A stretch of 64,000 bases of DNA, taken from positions 1,032,117 through 1,096,116 of the forward strand of contig CP084167.1 in NCBI GenBank assembly GCA_021513715.1, written 5' to 3'. Positions 8,706-17,475 of this stretch are shown here, piece after piece. The notes under the pieces are model-generated. The model saw only the letters and a list, made by a program, of their open reading frames with translations. It was not told where the DNA came from and did no database searches. This stretch comes from Candidatus Heimdallarchaeum endolithica. Lineage in GTDB: Archaea; Asgardarchaeota; Heimdallarchaeia; Heimdallarchaeales; Heimdallarchaeaceae. How positions within the stretch are numbered: position 1 is the first letter of the stretch; every line of letters begins with the position of its first letter. The translations under genes were made by a program, and so were the position numbers.

Positions 8706-9452
8706 ATGTCTGAAATAAAAAATAATGGACAATTGAAAGAAAATAGAATTATTGAAGGATATATAAAATTAGAAACAGGACTCCATATAGGAGGTAATAA
8801 AGACTCTTTAGAGATTGGAGGAGTAGATGCAGTAGTCATAAAAGATCTAAAGACAGGAAAGCCCATTATTCCTGGTTCTTCACTAAAAGGAAAAATGCGA
8901 AGTTCGTTGGAATATCTTCTTGGGCTATGTGACCGAGATAAGAAAAACCCAGATGTTTTACATATTCACGCATCAATAGAGCCATGTAATGATAAAAACT
9001 GTCCTATTTGCGTAATTTTTGGTTCTTCTAAAAATGAACTCTCATTTAAAACTAGACTAATTGTAAGGGATTCTATCGCTCTAGAAGAGGAGTCAATATA
9101 CACAGAAATAAAGATGGAAAACGCACTAACCAGAGTTAATCTTTCAGCTACTCCTAGAAAATTCGAGAGAGTACCCGCAGGAACAACTTTCCCATTAGAA
9201 CTTGTATACTCAATTTATGATCAAAACAATGATAGAAAATTGTTTTCTAAGGTTTTTGAAGCATTAACTTGCATTGAACATTCTTATTTAGGAGGTCAAG
9301 GTTCTAGAGGATATGGAAAAGTCAAATTTTACATCACAAAAATAACAGCATACGACAACGCATATTATAAGAATGAAGGAAAAGAAAGAGTAATCTTTGA
9401 AAACGAAAAAGGGGTTAGCCCTTCAGAAGTTAGGAAAAAATTATACAGCTAG
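8706..9452 (+). CDS. csm3: Type III-A backbone subunit and target-RNA nuclease Csm3
   Basis: Csm3 is a Cas7-type RAMP protein that forms the repeated backbone and cuts target RNA at six-base steps. The sequence has the family features: TGLHIGGNKDSLEIGGVDAVV near the start, with the expected catalytic aspartate at position 33 when counted from the ATG at 8706; IPGSSLKGKMRSSLE; and the C-terminal glycine-rich loop GGQGSRGYGKV. Two CxxC-like pairs lie in the PCNDKNCPICVIFG region. The start at 8706 is preferred over an in-frame codon at 8694 because GGTGA sits five bases upstream of it and because it does not overlap csm2. The family is certain. Confidence 0.93.
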   Translation: MSEIKNNGQLKENRIIEGYIKLETGLHIGGNKDSLEIGGVDAVVIKDLKTGKPIIPGSSLKGKMRSSLEYLLGLCDRDKKNPDVLHIHASIEPCNDKNCPICVIFGSSKNELSFKTRLIVRDSIALEEESIYTEIKMENALTRVNLSATPRKFERVPAGTTFPLELVYSIYDQNNDRKLFSKVFEALTCIEHSYLGGQGSRGYGKVKFYITKITAYDNAYYKNEGKERVIFENEKGVSPSEVRKKLYS

Positions 9453-9470
9453 ATAAAGGGTAAGAGATAT

Positions 9471-10427
9471 ATGATATCTAAAAGAATTTCTCTATATTTT
9501 AATTCAGGGGCGTCTAATCAGAATTTTCACAGTAATACTCTAGCTCGGGCTATAATTAGTAATAGTATAGAATTATATGGAGAAGAAGTAGTAAAAAAGT
9601 TGACAAGTCAACCTTTTGCTGTTACGGACCTTTTCCCTTTTATCAAAAGTGAGAAGGGAAAGATCTTTTTACTTCCTAAACCACTATTCCCTTTGTTCTT
9701 AGTAGAAGGACAAATAATTAACTATAAAGCATTTAAAAAAGCCAAATATATAACAGAGAAAGCTTTTGAAATATATACCAAAGACGGGCAAGATAAATTT
9801 ACGCAATTAGATGTAGAAAAGGGAATAATTAAACTGATAAAAGAAGAGACAAAGATAGAGTTTGTAAGTGATGTACGTCCAAGAAACGCATTACTTCGAG
9901 CAACACCTCCTTCAACAAAATCAGATGAACAAAGAGAAACCAATCAATTCTTCTTTACAGAAATGTTTGGTTTAGAAAAAAACGGTTGTTACTTTGTCAT
10001 TTCAGCCCAAGATAAAAACAATATGGAAATATTACTAAGTTCAATAAAATTGTTGGCTCATAGAGGTTTAGGAGGAGATATATCTGTTGGTAATGGCTCT
10101 TTTAAGATAGATTCTATAGAAGATTATACTACAGATGCTAGTGAAACGCAGCAAAAGATGCTTCTATCTAATTGGATTCCTAGCTTAAAGGACAAAGAAG
10201 AGGGTATTTCCATTAAATATTATAACTTGTTAGAATATAGTCCCATTTCTATTACTAGCAAGCAAACTCCCAACCCTTTAAAGGCTACAAGATTAATTCA
10301 AGCAGGTAGTATAATTGAGAATGTACATTCAGAGATCATAGGAACGCATATACAGATAGGTACAGAAAAAGAGCCCAGTTTTTCGTGGGGATATGCACTA
10401 ACTAGGGGGATTAAAGGAATTGAGTAA
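9471..10427 (+). CDS. csm4: Type III-A crRNA 5'-end subunit Csm4
   Basis: Csm4 is the Cas5-like RAMP subunit that clamps the 5' handle of crRNA and contacts Cas10. The 318-residue protein has the expected N-terminal SLYFNSGASNQNFHSNTLARAI, the internal PRNALLRATPP stretch and the glycine-rich GLGGDISVGNGSF loop. It lies between csm3 and csm5, with an 18-base gap before it and an 8-base overlap with csm5. The C-terminal part shows the second RAMP-like fold (ATRLIQAGSIIE). Length and position fit the family. Confidence 0.9.
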   Translation: MISKRISLYFNSGASNQNFHSNTLARAIISNSIELYGEEVVKKLTSQPFAVTDLFPFIKSEKGKIFLLPKPLFPLFLVEGQIINYKAFKKAKYITEKAFEIYTKDGQDKFTQLDVEKGIIKLIKEETKIEFVSDVRPRNALLRATPPSTKSDEQRETNQFFFTEMFGLEKNGCYFVISAQDKNNMEILLSSIKLLAHRGLGGDISVGNGSFKIDSIEDYTTDASETQQKMLLSNWIPSLKDKEEGISIKYYNLLEYSPISITSKQTPNPLKATRLIQAGSIIENVHSEIIGTHIQIGTEKEPSFSWGYALTRGIKGIE

Positions 10428-11532
10428 TGAAGAGCAGTTAAAATTAATATTAAAAACTATCTCACCAGTATTTATTGGAACAGGGGAAATTATTTCAAGA
10501 GCAGAAATTGCTTTAAAGAATCATGTATTATATGTTGCGAACATAGAAAAGATGGCTAACAAAATTGACCTTGACAAATTAAATAAATTAATAAGAAAAG
10601 CTGTAACAGAAAAAAAAGGCAAACATGAAGAATTAGAAAGAATTGTCAAAGAGGGATATGAATACAGAGTAGTCACAGGAAAAAATGTTGAGGATATTTC
10701 TTTAGAACTAAAAGAGCATATCAAAGTTAAGAACAACTTGTACATTCCTGGAAGTAGCATAAAAGGATCAATTTTGTCAGCTATAATTAATACTTCATTA
10801 ATTGAACTAGCAGAGTTTAGTCAAGCTTTTCAAGAGTTCGTAGAAGATATTGCTAACAAAAAGTTCAAAGATAAAAATAAAATAAACAGTGCATTAGTTG
10901 GAATAGCTCTCCAATGGTTAAAAAATAAAGATCAATTAATCAGAAAATATAGAGAGATTAGTAAAGATGAGATTAAAGAATTAGGAAAAAGAAGATTTGA
11001 TAGGTGGATACAAGTAACAGATACAAATTTAGTTAAAATAGAAAAATATGGAGTAATTTTGCCTGTTGAAAGAAAAGGAGGAAAAGGAGCTCCTCTACCT
11101 ATATTGCAAGAAATGATAAGAAGAAATAAAGAACTAGAGTTTGAGATGAATCTCCTTAATAGCAACCAAGAGGTTAAACTTAAACAATTACTAGAAATAG
11201 TAGATAAATATTACACTAAAATTTTCGAAAAGGAACTAAAATGGTGCCAAGATAGAAAAATTAGGTTAGTAAACAATAAATTGCAAAAAGAGGAGAATGA
11301 ATATTTACTTAGAATAGGTTTAGGAACAGGAAATACGGCTATATCGCTAATTCCTACTATGCAAGAACTTGATCCCAAAAATAGATTACTCGCTACATAT
11401 GGGAAAAACTGGAGATTAACGAGGGTAGGGGGAGCTGCAGCAAGATCTAAGTGGTTCGCAGAATACCCTACGAAGGATGGTAAAAGGAAATATTCCCCAT
11501 TAGGATGGGTAAAAGTTTCAATTAAAGAATGA
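10420..11532 (+). CDS. csm5: Type III-A RAMP subunit Csm5
   Basis: Csm5 caps the 3' end of the crRNA filament in Csm complexes. The 370-residue protein has SPVFIGTGEIISRAEI near the start, the RAMP signature IPGSSIKGSILSAIIN at about 109-124 and a typical C-terminal block GTGNTAISLIPTMQELD ... LGWVKV. The reading frame starts with TTG at 10420, overlapping the csm4 stop by 8 bases; the nearby ATG at 10427 is in another frame. An AAAGGA stretch just upstream is a weak ribosome site, so translation is probably coupled to csm4. Confidence 0.88.
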   Translation: MSNEEQLKLILKTISPVFIGTGEIISRAEIALKNHVLYVANIEKMANKIDLDKLNKLIRKAVTEKKGKHEELERIVKEGYEYRVVTGKNVEDISLELKEHIKVKNNLYIPGSSIKGSILSAIINTSLIELAEFSQAFQEFVEDIANKKFKDKNKINSALVGIALQWLKNKDQLIRKYREISKDEIKELGKRRFDRWIQVTDTNLVKIEKYGVILPVERKGGKGAPLPILQEMIRRNKELEFEMNLLNSNQEVKLKQLLEIVDKYYTKIFEKELKWCQDRKIRLVNNKLQKEENEYLLRIGLGTGNTAISLIPTMQELDPKNRLLATYGKNWRLTRVGGAAARSKWFAEYPTKDGKRKYSPLGWVKVSIKE

Positions 11533-11561
11533 CAATAAGTAAAAAAATATGATTATGGATC

Positions 11562-12464
11562 ATGGTGAGACAGATGGAAAAATTAAGAAGTATGGAAAAA
11601 ACTTATCAAACACTTACTTTTGATAATAAAGTAATTAACTTACCTGGAGGAGAAATATCTTTATCTGTTCTTTCTCAAGAAGATACTGTTATTCCTTCTC
11701 ACTCAGGTTCTATCGTAAGAGGAGCCTTCTTGAATTTGATCTCAACTATTGACTATTCATTAGCTGATAAACTACATAATGGAAATAATGTAAGGCCTTA
11801 CTCTGTAGAGTCCATAAAAAAAATTAGTGGAGAATACATCAAAAATAGAAGAAATGATTTAATAGTTAAAAAAGGAGAACTCTTAAAATTAAAACTCAAG
11901 GTGCTGGATTCAGATATTTTACGCGCTTTAATTGAACATTTCATGCAATCCTCTCTTCCAAAGATTGATCTTGTTGGTAAAGAATATGTTATCTCTGATC
12001 TAGTATATAATATTAAAAGAGTTGAACTGAAAAAAAGAGCTTTCAAACTAAAAGTCAATTTCCTTTCTCCAACATACTTTTCAATGATTAGTAGAGAGGA
12101 CTCAATGTACTTCCCTGAACCCAAATATTTGTTCATGAACCTAGCCAAACTCTGGAATCTTTATAATAAAGAAGTATTTATCCCTGAAAAGCAATTCTAC
12201 GAATGGTTAGATAAAAACGCAAGAATAAATGATTACTCAACTAGAACTAAAAGAGTTTATATCGGAAAAAGCACCCCCATAAAAGGATTTCAAGGATGGG
12301 CAGTCTACAGATTCTTAGAAGAAGAGAACTTTTTACCTTGGATTCATGTACTAGCCAAGTTCGGAGAGTTATCTAATGTAGGAGGAAGTAGAACTGCAGG
12401 ATTTGGAGTAATGAGAGCTAAATGGTTAGACATCAATGAAAATGATGAACAAAAGAAAAAGTAA
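11562..12464 (+). CDS. cas6: CRISPR pre-crRNA endoribonuclease Cas6
   Basis: Cas6 cuts the array transcript inside each repeat and leaves an 8-base 5' handle, here predicted to be AUUGAAAU from the end of the repeat. The protein has the N-terminal PSHSGSIVRGAFLNL block and the diagnostic C-terminal glycine-rich loop NVGGSRTAGFGVMR (about 280-293). It has two ferredoxin-like halves and no extra domain. His in PSHSG is a candidate catalytic residue. It is the last gene of the Csm operon. The start may be the ATG at 11574, because GGTGAG lies four bases before it; this would shorten the protein by four residues. It is the only cas6 visible in the window. Confidence 0.9.
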   Translation: MVRQMEKLRSMEKTYQTLTFDNKVINLPGGEISLSVLSQEDTVIPSHSGSIVRGAFLNLISTIDYSLADKLHNGNNVRPYSVESIKKISGEYIKNRRNDLIVKKGELLKLKLKVLDSDILRALIEHFMQSSLPKIDLVGKEYVISDLVYNIKRVELKKRAFKLKVNFLSPTYFSMISREDSMYFPEPKYLFMNLAKLWNLYNKEVFIPEKQFYEWLDKNARINDYSTRTKRVYIGKSTPIKGFQGWAVYRFLEEENFLPWIHVLAKFGELSNVGGSRTAGFGVMRAKWLDINENDEQKKK

Positions 12465-12664
12465 TGAGTGAACCCCTTTTCAATCTGAAATGATAGAGGT
12501 TATAATAAAACTAAAATCTGGAAAAGAAACACAAACAATTCATATTTTTTTTCTTTGAATTAAAACGTTATTTTTTCCTCCAGAATAAAAAAAACAAAAT
12601 AAGATAAAATTAGATAGAGAAAGTGTAGAAAAATACTTAATAAGCTATTAAATTCTAGAGTTAG

Positions 12665-14149
12665 ATGAGAAAAATAGGGGTTATTAACCTACAAGAAGCT
12701 TTAGATGAAGCAAGGGGGATTATAGGAGAGAATTATGACCTTTTTAAGAGGTTAGTAACTTCTTTCTCAATAACAGCAAATAAACCTACATGGGATATTG
12801 TAATTTTTTTAATAAGCTTAAAGCTAACAAAAGACCAAGAACAATTCAAGAAATGGATGGATTTTTGGGCAAAATATTCTTCAACAAGGAAATATAAGAA
12901 CATAAGATATCACGCTCCGAGCGCATTTTCACCTTTCTACAGTGAGATAGATATTGAAAAAAAATTTACTAAAATGATGCAATATCTATATAATAGCGAA
13001 ACTGAGCTAACAGAAAGCCAAAGTTGGAAACTTTTCTTTGAACTATTCTATAAACTTAGAGCAGTAATCAAACCAAAATTCAGTAAGGTAGAATTCAAGG
13101 TCTTTTTAACAATATTAGAAAAACAAACAACTAGTCTATCTTCTCTGAATGAAAGTTTAAAAATGGCTAAGTCAAACTTATCCAACTATTTAAAAAGAAT
13201 TAGAGAAAAAAGGGTCATCTTTGAAGGATTCTTAATTAACTTAAGAAAATTTGATCTAAATATGTTTTTTTCAAGAATCAAATATCCTTTATCATACAAA
13301 GAAAAAGTAACTAATAACGTCCCAAAAGGAAAATTCTTGAGGAGAATCTACGAAGGACATATTGGTTGCAACTACTATTTAATGAGCTATCTAGCCCCAA
13401 ACATAGATAAAATTGAACAATATCTAGAAAATGATAAAAGAGTAATTTTAGACACAATTCCAAATGCAGAAATAGATATTCTAAAAAGTGATAGAAATAG
13501 CAGACTTTACTCATTTAACTATATAAACTATGATTTAAAAAAGGGAAAATGGAATTTTGATATTGATGATATAAATTATAATCTTTTCCTTTTCAAAAGT
13601 AAAAATAAAATCAAAAATAAAAGAACTATTAAGATAATAGAAAATTTCCCAATTGATGATAATAAAGAGTTGAAGTTTGATAGAGAAACGCTAAACATAC
13701 TAAAGTTTTTCTATAAAAATCCACAAAAGTCAATTTCACAAATTATTCAAGAATTGGATATAAGAGAAAGTAAAATTAGAGAAGCAATAGCTAACTTTGA
13801 AAAAAAGAATATACTAAAAAGAAGAGTAAATCCAGGGTCAGTATTTGGGCTTACAAACATTATATTCTTTCTAAAAGAAAAAAAAGAAAAAATAAGAGAA
13901 ATACATGAAGATCTATCGTTCTTTCCAGAAATATATAGTGAACCAATGATTAACAAAAAAACAAAACAAGAAGAACTTATGATAATCATAAGATCACCAG
14001 AAACAATACTGTTACCAGTCCTAGATTCTATCTATAGGAAATATGAAAGAAAAATAGTAGACCTGTTTGTTATAGACCAGATGTACTCAACTAGACAAGA
14101 TCTACCACTAGAAAACTTCGACACACTGTTCAAAAAATGGGAAATATAA
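12665..14149 (+). CDS. Double winged-helix protein, putative CRISPR-locus regulator
   Basis: This 494-residue protein has two winged-helix regions. The first is at about 140-195 (FKVFLTILEKQTTSLSSLNES, then a recognition-helix-like NLSNYLKRIREKRVIF). The second is at about 338-395 (ETLNILKFFYKNPQKSISQII, then ESKIREAIANFEKKNILKR), which looks like the Lrp/MarR class. The N-terminal ~130 residues and the C-terminal ~90 are unassigned. It stands alone between the Csm-cas6 operon and the adaptation operon, with 200 bases before it and 156 after it. A role in controlling one or both operons is a reasonable inference from position only. No ligand domain of CARF type was seen, so it is not an obvious Csa3. 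Confidence 0.7.
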   Translation: MRKIGVINLQEALDEARGIIGENYDLFKRLVTSFSITANKPTWDIVIFLISLKLTKDQEQFKKWMDFWAKYSSTRKYKNIRYHAPSAFSPFYSEIDIEKKFTKMMQYLYNSETELTESQSWKLFFELFYKLRAVIKPKFSKVEFKVFLTILEKQTTSLSSLNESLKMAKSNLSNYLKRIREKRVIFEGFLINLRKFDLNMFFSRIKYPLSYKEKVTNNVPKGKFLRRIYEGHIGCNYYLMSYLAPNIDKIEQYLENDKRVILDTIPNAEIDILKSDRNSRLYSFNYINYDLKKGKWNFDIDDINYNLFLFKSKNKIKNKRTIKIIENFPIDDNKELKFDRETLNILKFFYKNPQKSISQIIQELDIRESKIREAIANFEKKNILKRRVNPGSVFGLTNIIFFLKEKKEKIREIHEDLSFFPEIYSEPMINKKTKQEELMIIIRSPETILLPVLDSIYRKYERKIVDLFVIDQMYSTRQDLPLENFDTLFKKWEI

Positions 14150-14305
14150 ATCATAATTTAAGATTTAAGTTTTCTAACCAGAAGCGGAAAATAAGACAGA
14201 TTGTAATAAAAACTAGAAAAAATTATTAAAAATAGAATAGAAAATATAACTTTTTTTTGAAAATAGTAAAGTTAAATACTTTCTAAAAAAATAGTCTTAT
14301 TTAAA

Positions 14306-15241
14306 GTGATTTTTTTGACACAGAATATCGAGTATATAGAAGGAATAAGAAATCAATATCAAGTAGCAAAAAGTGAATTAGAAGAAATTTTCTTTCCTAC
14401 TGTAGTAACAAGATATTCAGTTATCTTGGGCTCAGGAACAACTTACCACACATATTTAATTGCAAGAAATGCGAATTTAGATTATTATAGAATAACACTA
14501 AATGGGTTGATAGACCTAAATTTTGGCAAAAAAGTGTGTTTAACTTGTGGGAAAAAAATAAACGAAAACGAAACTAAGACATATTGTAATAATTGCACTA
14601 CTGAGGAAGAAGAAAAATACAAAAACTGTTTATTTCACTCACCTTTCAAATATTACAATAAAAAATGCACATTAGAATATCAACCGTGCCAAGTATTAGG
14701 AAATAGAGAAAAGTGCTATTCTAAATACATCCTCTATTTTGGCAGATTCGGTGAAAAAATAAAAGTTGGAATATCGAGATTTAGTTATGGAAAATATAAA
14801 TACAAAAGAATAATTGAACAAGGTCTAAATGAAGCAATAGTAGTCTATCCATTTAACTCACTCCCTGAAGTGACATTTTACGAAAGAATGTTGATCGATG
14901 AATTAGGTTTAGCAGAAAAGATTACTTTTGAGGAAAAAGTAGAAGCTTTACTTAATCCAACTTTTATTGAAATAGAAACATATTATCCTCTAAAACAAAT
15001 AAAAGAACTCTTTTACAACAAAAAATTGAAAAAAATCGATGTTTATCCTGATAACTTGCTTGAAAATGTAGTTTCATCTTCTTTTGATATAACACTAAAA
15101 AAGAACATCAAGAAATTGAGTGGGACAATAATCTTCACCCAGGGAAACGTGGGAATAATAAAAAAGACAAATGAACTAACATTTTTTGATATAAGTAAAC
15201 TTGTAGGAAGAGAATTAGAAAGAAGGAATGAAGAATGGTAG
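14306..15241 (+). CDS. DUF2797-like zinc protein with GIY-YIG-like domain, coupled to cas1
   Basis: The 311-residue protein has a cysteine-rich zinc block at about 78-137 (CLTC, CNNC, then single cysteines at 108, 121, 128 and 137). It is followed by KYILYFGRFGEKIKVGISR, an RIIEQG motif (169-173) and VTFYERMLIDELG with E193. This order matches DUF2797 proteins, whose VYLA...KVGITR...EQG core resembles GIY-YIG/T5orf172 nucleases: Y, K-V-G, R and E would be the active-site set. The last 7 bases overlap cas1, so translation is coupled, and cas2 and cas4 follow. A nuclease or nucleic-acid-binding role in spacer acquisition is inferred from that. GTG at 14306 is used; a TTG at 14315 is an alternative. 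It is not a standard cas gene. Confidence 0.6.
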   Translation: MIFLTQNIEYIEGIRNQYQVAKSELEEIFFPTVVTRYSVILGSGTTYHTYLIARNANLDYYRITLNGLIDLNFGKKVCLTCGKKINENETKTYCNNCTTEEEEKYKNCLFHSPFKYYNKKCTLEYQPCQVLGNREKCYSKYILYFGRFGEKIKVGISRFSYGKYKYKRIIEQGLNEAIVVYPFNSLPEVTFYERMLIDELGLAEKITFEEKVEALLNPTFIEIETYYPLKQIKELFYNKKLKKIDVYPDNLLENVVSSSFDITLKKNIKKLSGTIIFTQGNVGIIKKTNELTFFDISKLVGRELERRNEEW

Positions 15242-16269
15242 TATTGGTCTTAACTTCTCACGGAACAAAACTAGGAAGAAAAAAAGAAATGTTCAAAATA
15301 ACTAGACCAGATACAGAGTTTCAAGAAGAGCTATTTGCAGCAGAAACAGTAGAAGAAATAATAGTAGAATCTACAGGAAGTATTTCAACTGAAGCAGTAA
15401 AACTGGCTTCAAGATACGCAATACCCATTCTTTTTGTTTATGGTAATGAACCTATAGCCTGTCTGACTCCTTTTGCATCACACGGAACAGTAAGAGTAAG
15501 AAGAGCACAAATTAAAGCCTATGAAACAAAAATAGGAGTAAGATTCTGCAAAGAAATAATAAAAGCAGCAACAGATAACAAAATTAAGATAATAAAAGAG
15601 ATGGTAAGAGTAAGAAAACTAGATAAAAATATAGCAGGAACTATAAAAAATGAAATAAACAAAATGGACTATCTAAAAGCAAAACTAAAGGAAATAAAAA
15701 AAGAAAAAATAGACGAATGTAGAGAAGAGATATTCACAAAAGAATCAGAGATAACCAAGATATATTATGGCTGCCTACAAAAAATGCTACCAAAAGAGAT
15801 AAACTTCAATGGAAGAACAAGAAGACCTCCTAAAGACCCAGTAAACGTGTTATTAAGCTATGGATATGCAGTGCTAACAGCACAAATACACAAATCAGTA
15901 ATAATTGCAGGGTTAGAACCCTACGCAGGTTTTTTACATACAGATAGAGCAGGAAAAGTATCTTTTGTACTTGATCTAATAGAAATATTCAGACAACCAG
16001 TAGTAGATAGGCTAGCGTTAACACTAATAGAAAAAAAGATGATTAAAAAAGAAGATTTCGAAAAAAGGGAAGAAAATAATGGACTGAGAATGAAAGAAAA
16101 AACAAAAAAGAAGTTCCTAGAATACCTATTCGAAAAAATTAGAACAGAAAATGTAAACTATAAAGGAATAAAGACAAGCTACCAGAGAATATTCGTAGAT
16201 CAAGCAAGGAAAGCAGGAGAGTTCTTCATAAATAAAGTAAATTATGAGCCATACTCAATAAAAAAATAA
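15235..16269 (+). CDS. cas1: CRISPR integrase Cas1
   Basis: Cas1 joins new spacers to the leader end of the array as the catalytic part of the Cas1-Cas2 complex. The 344-residue protein has the N-terminal strand domain (STEAVKLASRYAIPILFVYG) and the helical catalytic domain. The latter holds the expected metal-binding set: the glutamate of ESEITKIYYGCL, the histidine of GFLHTDRAG and the aspartate of SFVLDLIEIFR. The RRPPKDPVNVLLSYGYAVL core is typical of cas1 from type I and III loci. It overlaps the upstream DUF2797-like gene by 7 bases and is followed 10 bases later by cas2. All catalytic residues are present. Confidence 0.95.
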   Translation: MVVLVLTSHGTKLGRKKEMFKITRPDTEFQEELFAAETVEEIIVESTGSISTEAVKLASRYAIPILFVYGNEPIACLTPFASHGTVRVRRAQIKAYETKIGVRFCKEIIKAATDNKIKIIKEMVRVRKLDKNIAGTIKNEINKMDYLKAKLKEIKKEKIDECREEIFTKESEITKIYYGCLQKMLPKEINFNGRTRRPPKDPVNVLLSYGYAVLTAQIHKSVIIAGLEPYAGFLHTDRAGKVSFVLDLIEIFRQPVVDRLALTLIEKKMIKKEDFEKREENNGLRMKEKTKKKFLEYLFEKIRTENVNYKGIKTSYQRIFVDQARKAGEFFINKVNYEPYSIKK

Positions 16270-16279
16270 AGGGAAAAAA

Positions 16280-16702
16280 ATGGAATACATAATATGCTAC
16301 GATATATCAAAAGATGAAATAAGAGAAAAAGTAGCAGAAATATGCCAAAATAGAGGATTTAGAAGAATACAATATTCAGTTTTTTACGGAAATGTGACAA
16401 AAAATATACTAGAAACAACAATAATGGAAATAAAAGAAAAAACAAAAGGAGAACAAGCAGAAATATTTATTGGACAAATATGTGAAAAATGCGCGAAAAA
16501 TAAAATATTCTATGTGTCAGAAGAAAAAAAGAAAGAAAACAAGGCAAATGAAGAGGAAAATGAAGAAGAATTAGAACCAAAAAAAGTAGAAGAGAAAAAA
16601 AATAACAAAAACAAAAAAAGAGAAAGGAAAAGAAAAAACAAAACAAAGACTGATGTACAAACAATTATGGATACTCTAAAGAAAGGAGTAATTATACTAT
16701 GA
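16280..16702 (+). CDS. cas2: Cas2 with charged low-complexity insertion
   Basis: Cas2 forms the central dimer of the acquisition complex. Residues 1-80 are a normal Cas2: MEYIICYDIS with the conserved aspartate, FRRIQYSVFYG, then IFIGQICEKCAK. Most Cas2 proteins are 85-100 residues, but this one is 140. About 50 residues of mostly E, K and N (about 82-122) are inserted before a final TIMDTLKKGVIIL, which looks like the last strand that swaps into the partner. An insertion, rather than a frameshift, is likely because the frame stays open and its stop overlaps the cas4 start (ATGA). The insert could be a DNA-binding or partner-binding tail. Confidence 0.9.
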   Translation: MEYIICYDISKDEIREKVAEICQNRGFRRIQYSVFYGNVTKNILETTIMEIKEKTKGEQAEIFIGQICEKCAKNKIFYVSEEKKKENKANEEENEEELEPKKVEEKKNNKNKKRERKRKNKTKTDVQTIMDTLKKGVIIL

Positions 16703-17274
16703 TCAGAGAACAAGTCAGTGAACAAGAAAAGATATGGATAAACTTTGAAGCAGTAAGACAGTTCTTTTATTGCAAAAGAAAAATATATTTTAGATACTGC
16801 GCAAAATTCAAAGGATACAAAAGCTATAAAATGGTTAAAGGAACAGAATACCACAACTATAAATTCAAAAGAAAAGAAAAAATAAATGAAAAAAAGAATT
16901 TCTGGGTGGAAAATGAAAAATTAAAAGTGAGAGGATTTATAGACTATATTATAAAAACAAAAGACAATGAAACAATAATAGGAGACTATAAACAAAAATA
17001 TCCATACAAAGGAAAAATACCAGAACAGTATAAAATGCAACTAGTAATAGAAGCAGTCGCTCTTCAACCAAAAGTAAATATAAAAAAAGTAGAAATAAAA
17101 TTACCAAAAGGAAAAAAAATACAAGAAGAAATAAAAGAAGAGGAAATAAAAAAAGTAATAAAAGCAATAAAAGAAATAAGAAAAATAATAAAAAAAGAAG
17201 AAATACCTGAACAAACAAAAATAAAAAGTAAATGTAAAGACTGTGAATGCAGAAATATGTGCCAACCAATGTAA
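16699..17274 (+). CDS. cas4: Cas4 iron-sulphur nuclease for prespacer processing
   Basis: Cas4 trims prespacers and selects those with a PAM. The 191-residue protein has the RecB-type nuclease features: a histidine in GTEYHNYK, the aspartate of VRGFIDYI, GDYKQKY as the D-x-K element, and a glutamine in YKMQLVIEA. The four cluster cysteines are present: one in FYCKRKIYF and three in CKDCECRNMC near the C-terminus (CxxC-x5-C). The ATG overlaps the cas2 stop. Lysine-rich helices lie at about 130-175. It is the last cas gene before the leader. All expected motifs are seen. Confidence 0.92.
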   Translation: MIREQVSEQEKIWINFEAVRQFFYCKRKIYFRYCAKFKGYKSYKMVKGTEYHNYKFKRKEKINEKKNFWVENEKLKVRGFIDYIIKTKDNETIIGDYKQKYPYKGKIPEQYKMQLVIEAVALQPKVNIKKVEIKLPKGKKIQEEIKEEEIKKVIKAIKEIRKIIKKEEIPEQTKIKSKCKDCECRNMCQPM

Positions 17275-17475
17275 AAATCAAAAAAAAAGAAAAATTGAGG
17301 GAAAAAGATCTTTTATAAACAATTTTTTTCACAAGAGTCATTTATAAATAAAAAATTACACAAAATTTATAAAAAAAATGAATCTCTTTATAAATGAACT
17401 GACAACTTTGACAGATTCAAAAAAAGAGAAAATAAAAAAGGCTCAAAGAGCAATATTATAAAGAAATAGGTATGT
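17275..17475 (+). promoter_or_regulatory. CRISPR leader
   Basis: This is the noncoding 201 bases between cas4 and the first repeat. It is very AT-rich and carries four copies of TTTATAAA, at 17312, 17341, 17366 and 17387, with spacings of 29, 25 and 21 bases. Each could serve as a TATA box. A CTGACAACTTTGACAG stretch follows at about 17399. The cas genes on this side, the decayed repeats at the far side and the repeat's ATTGAAAT ending all agree that transcription and spacer addition begin here. Confidence 0.8.

Noticed and set aside
16520..16702. Frameshift in cas2
   Set aside because: The frame stays open through a plausible last strand and its stop overlaps the cas4 ATG, so an insertion fits better.
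16467..17341. Phenylalanine/leucine-rich minus-strand frames across cas2 and cas4
   Set aside because: They are mirror frames of lysine/glutamate-rich real genes.
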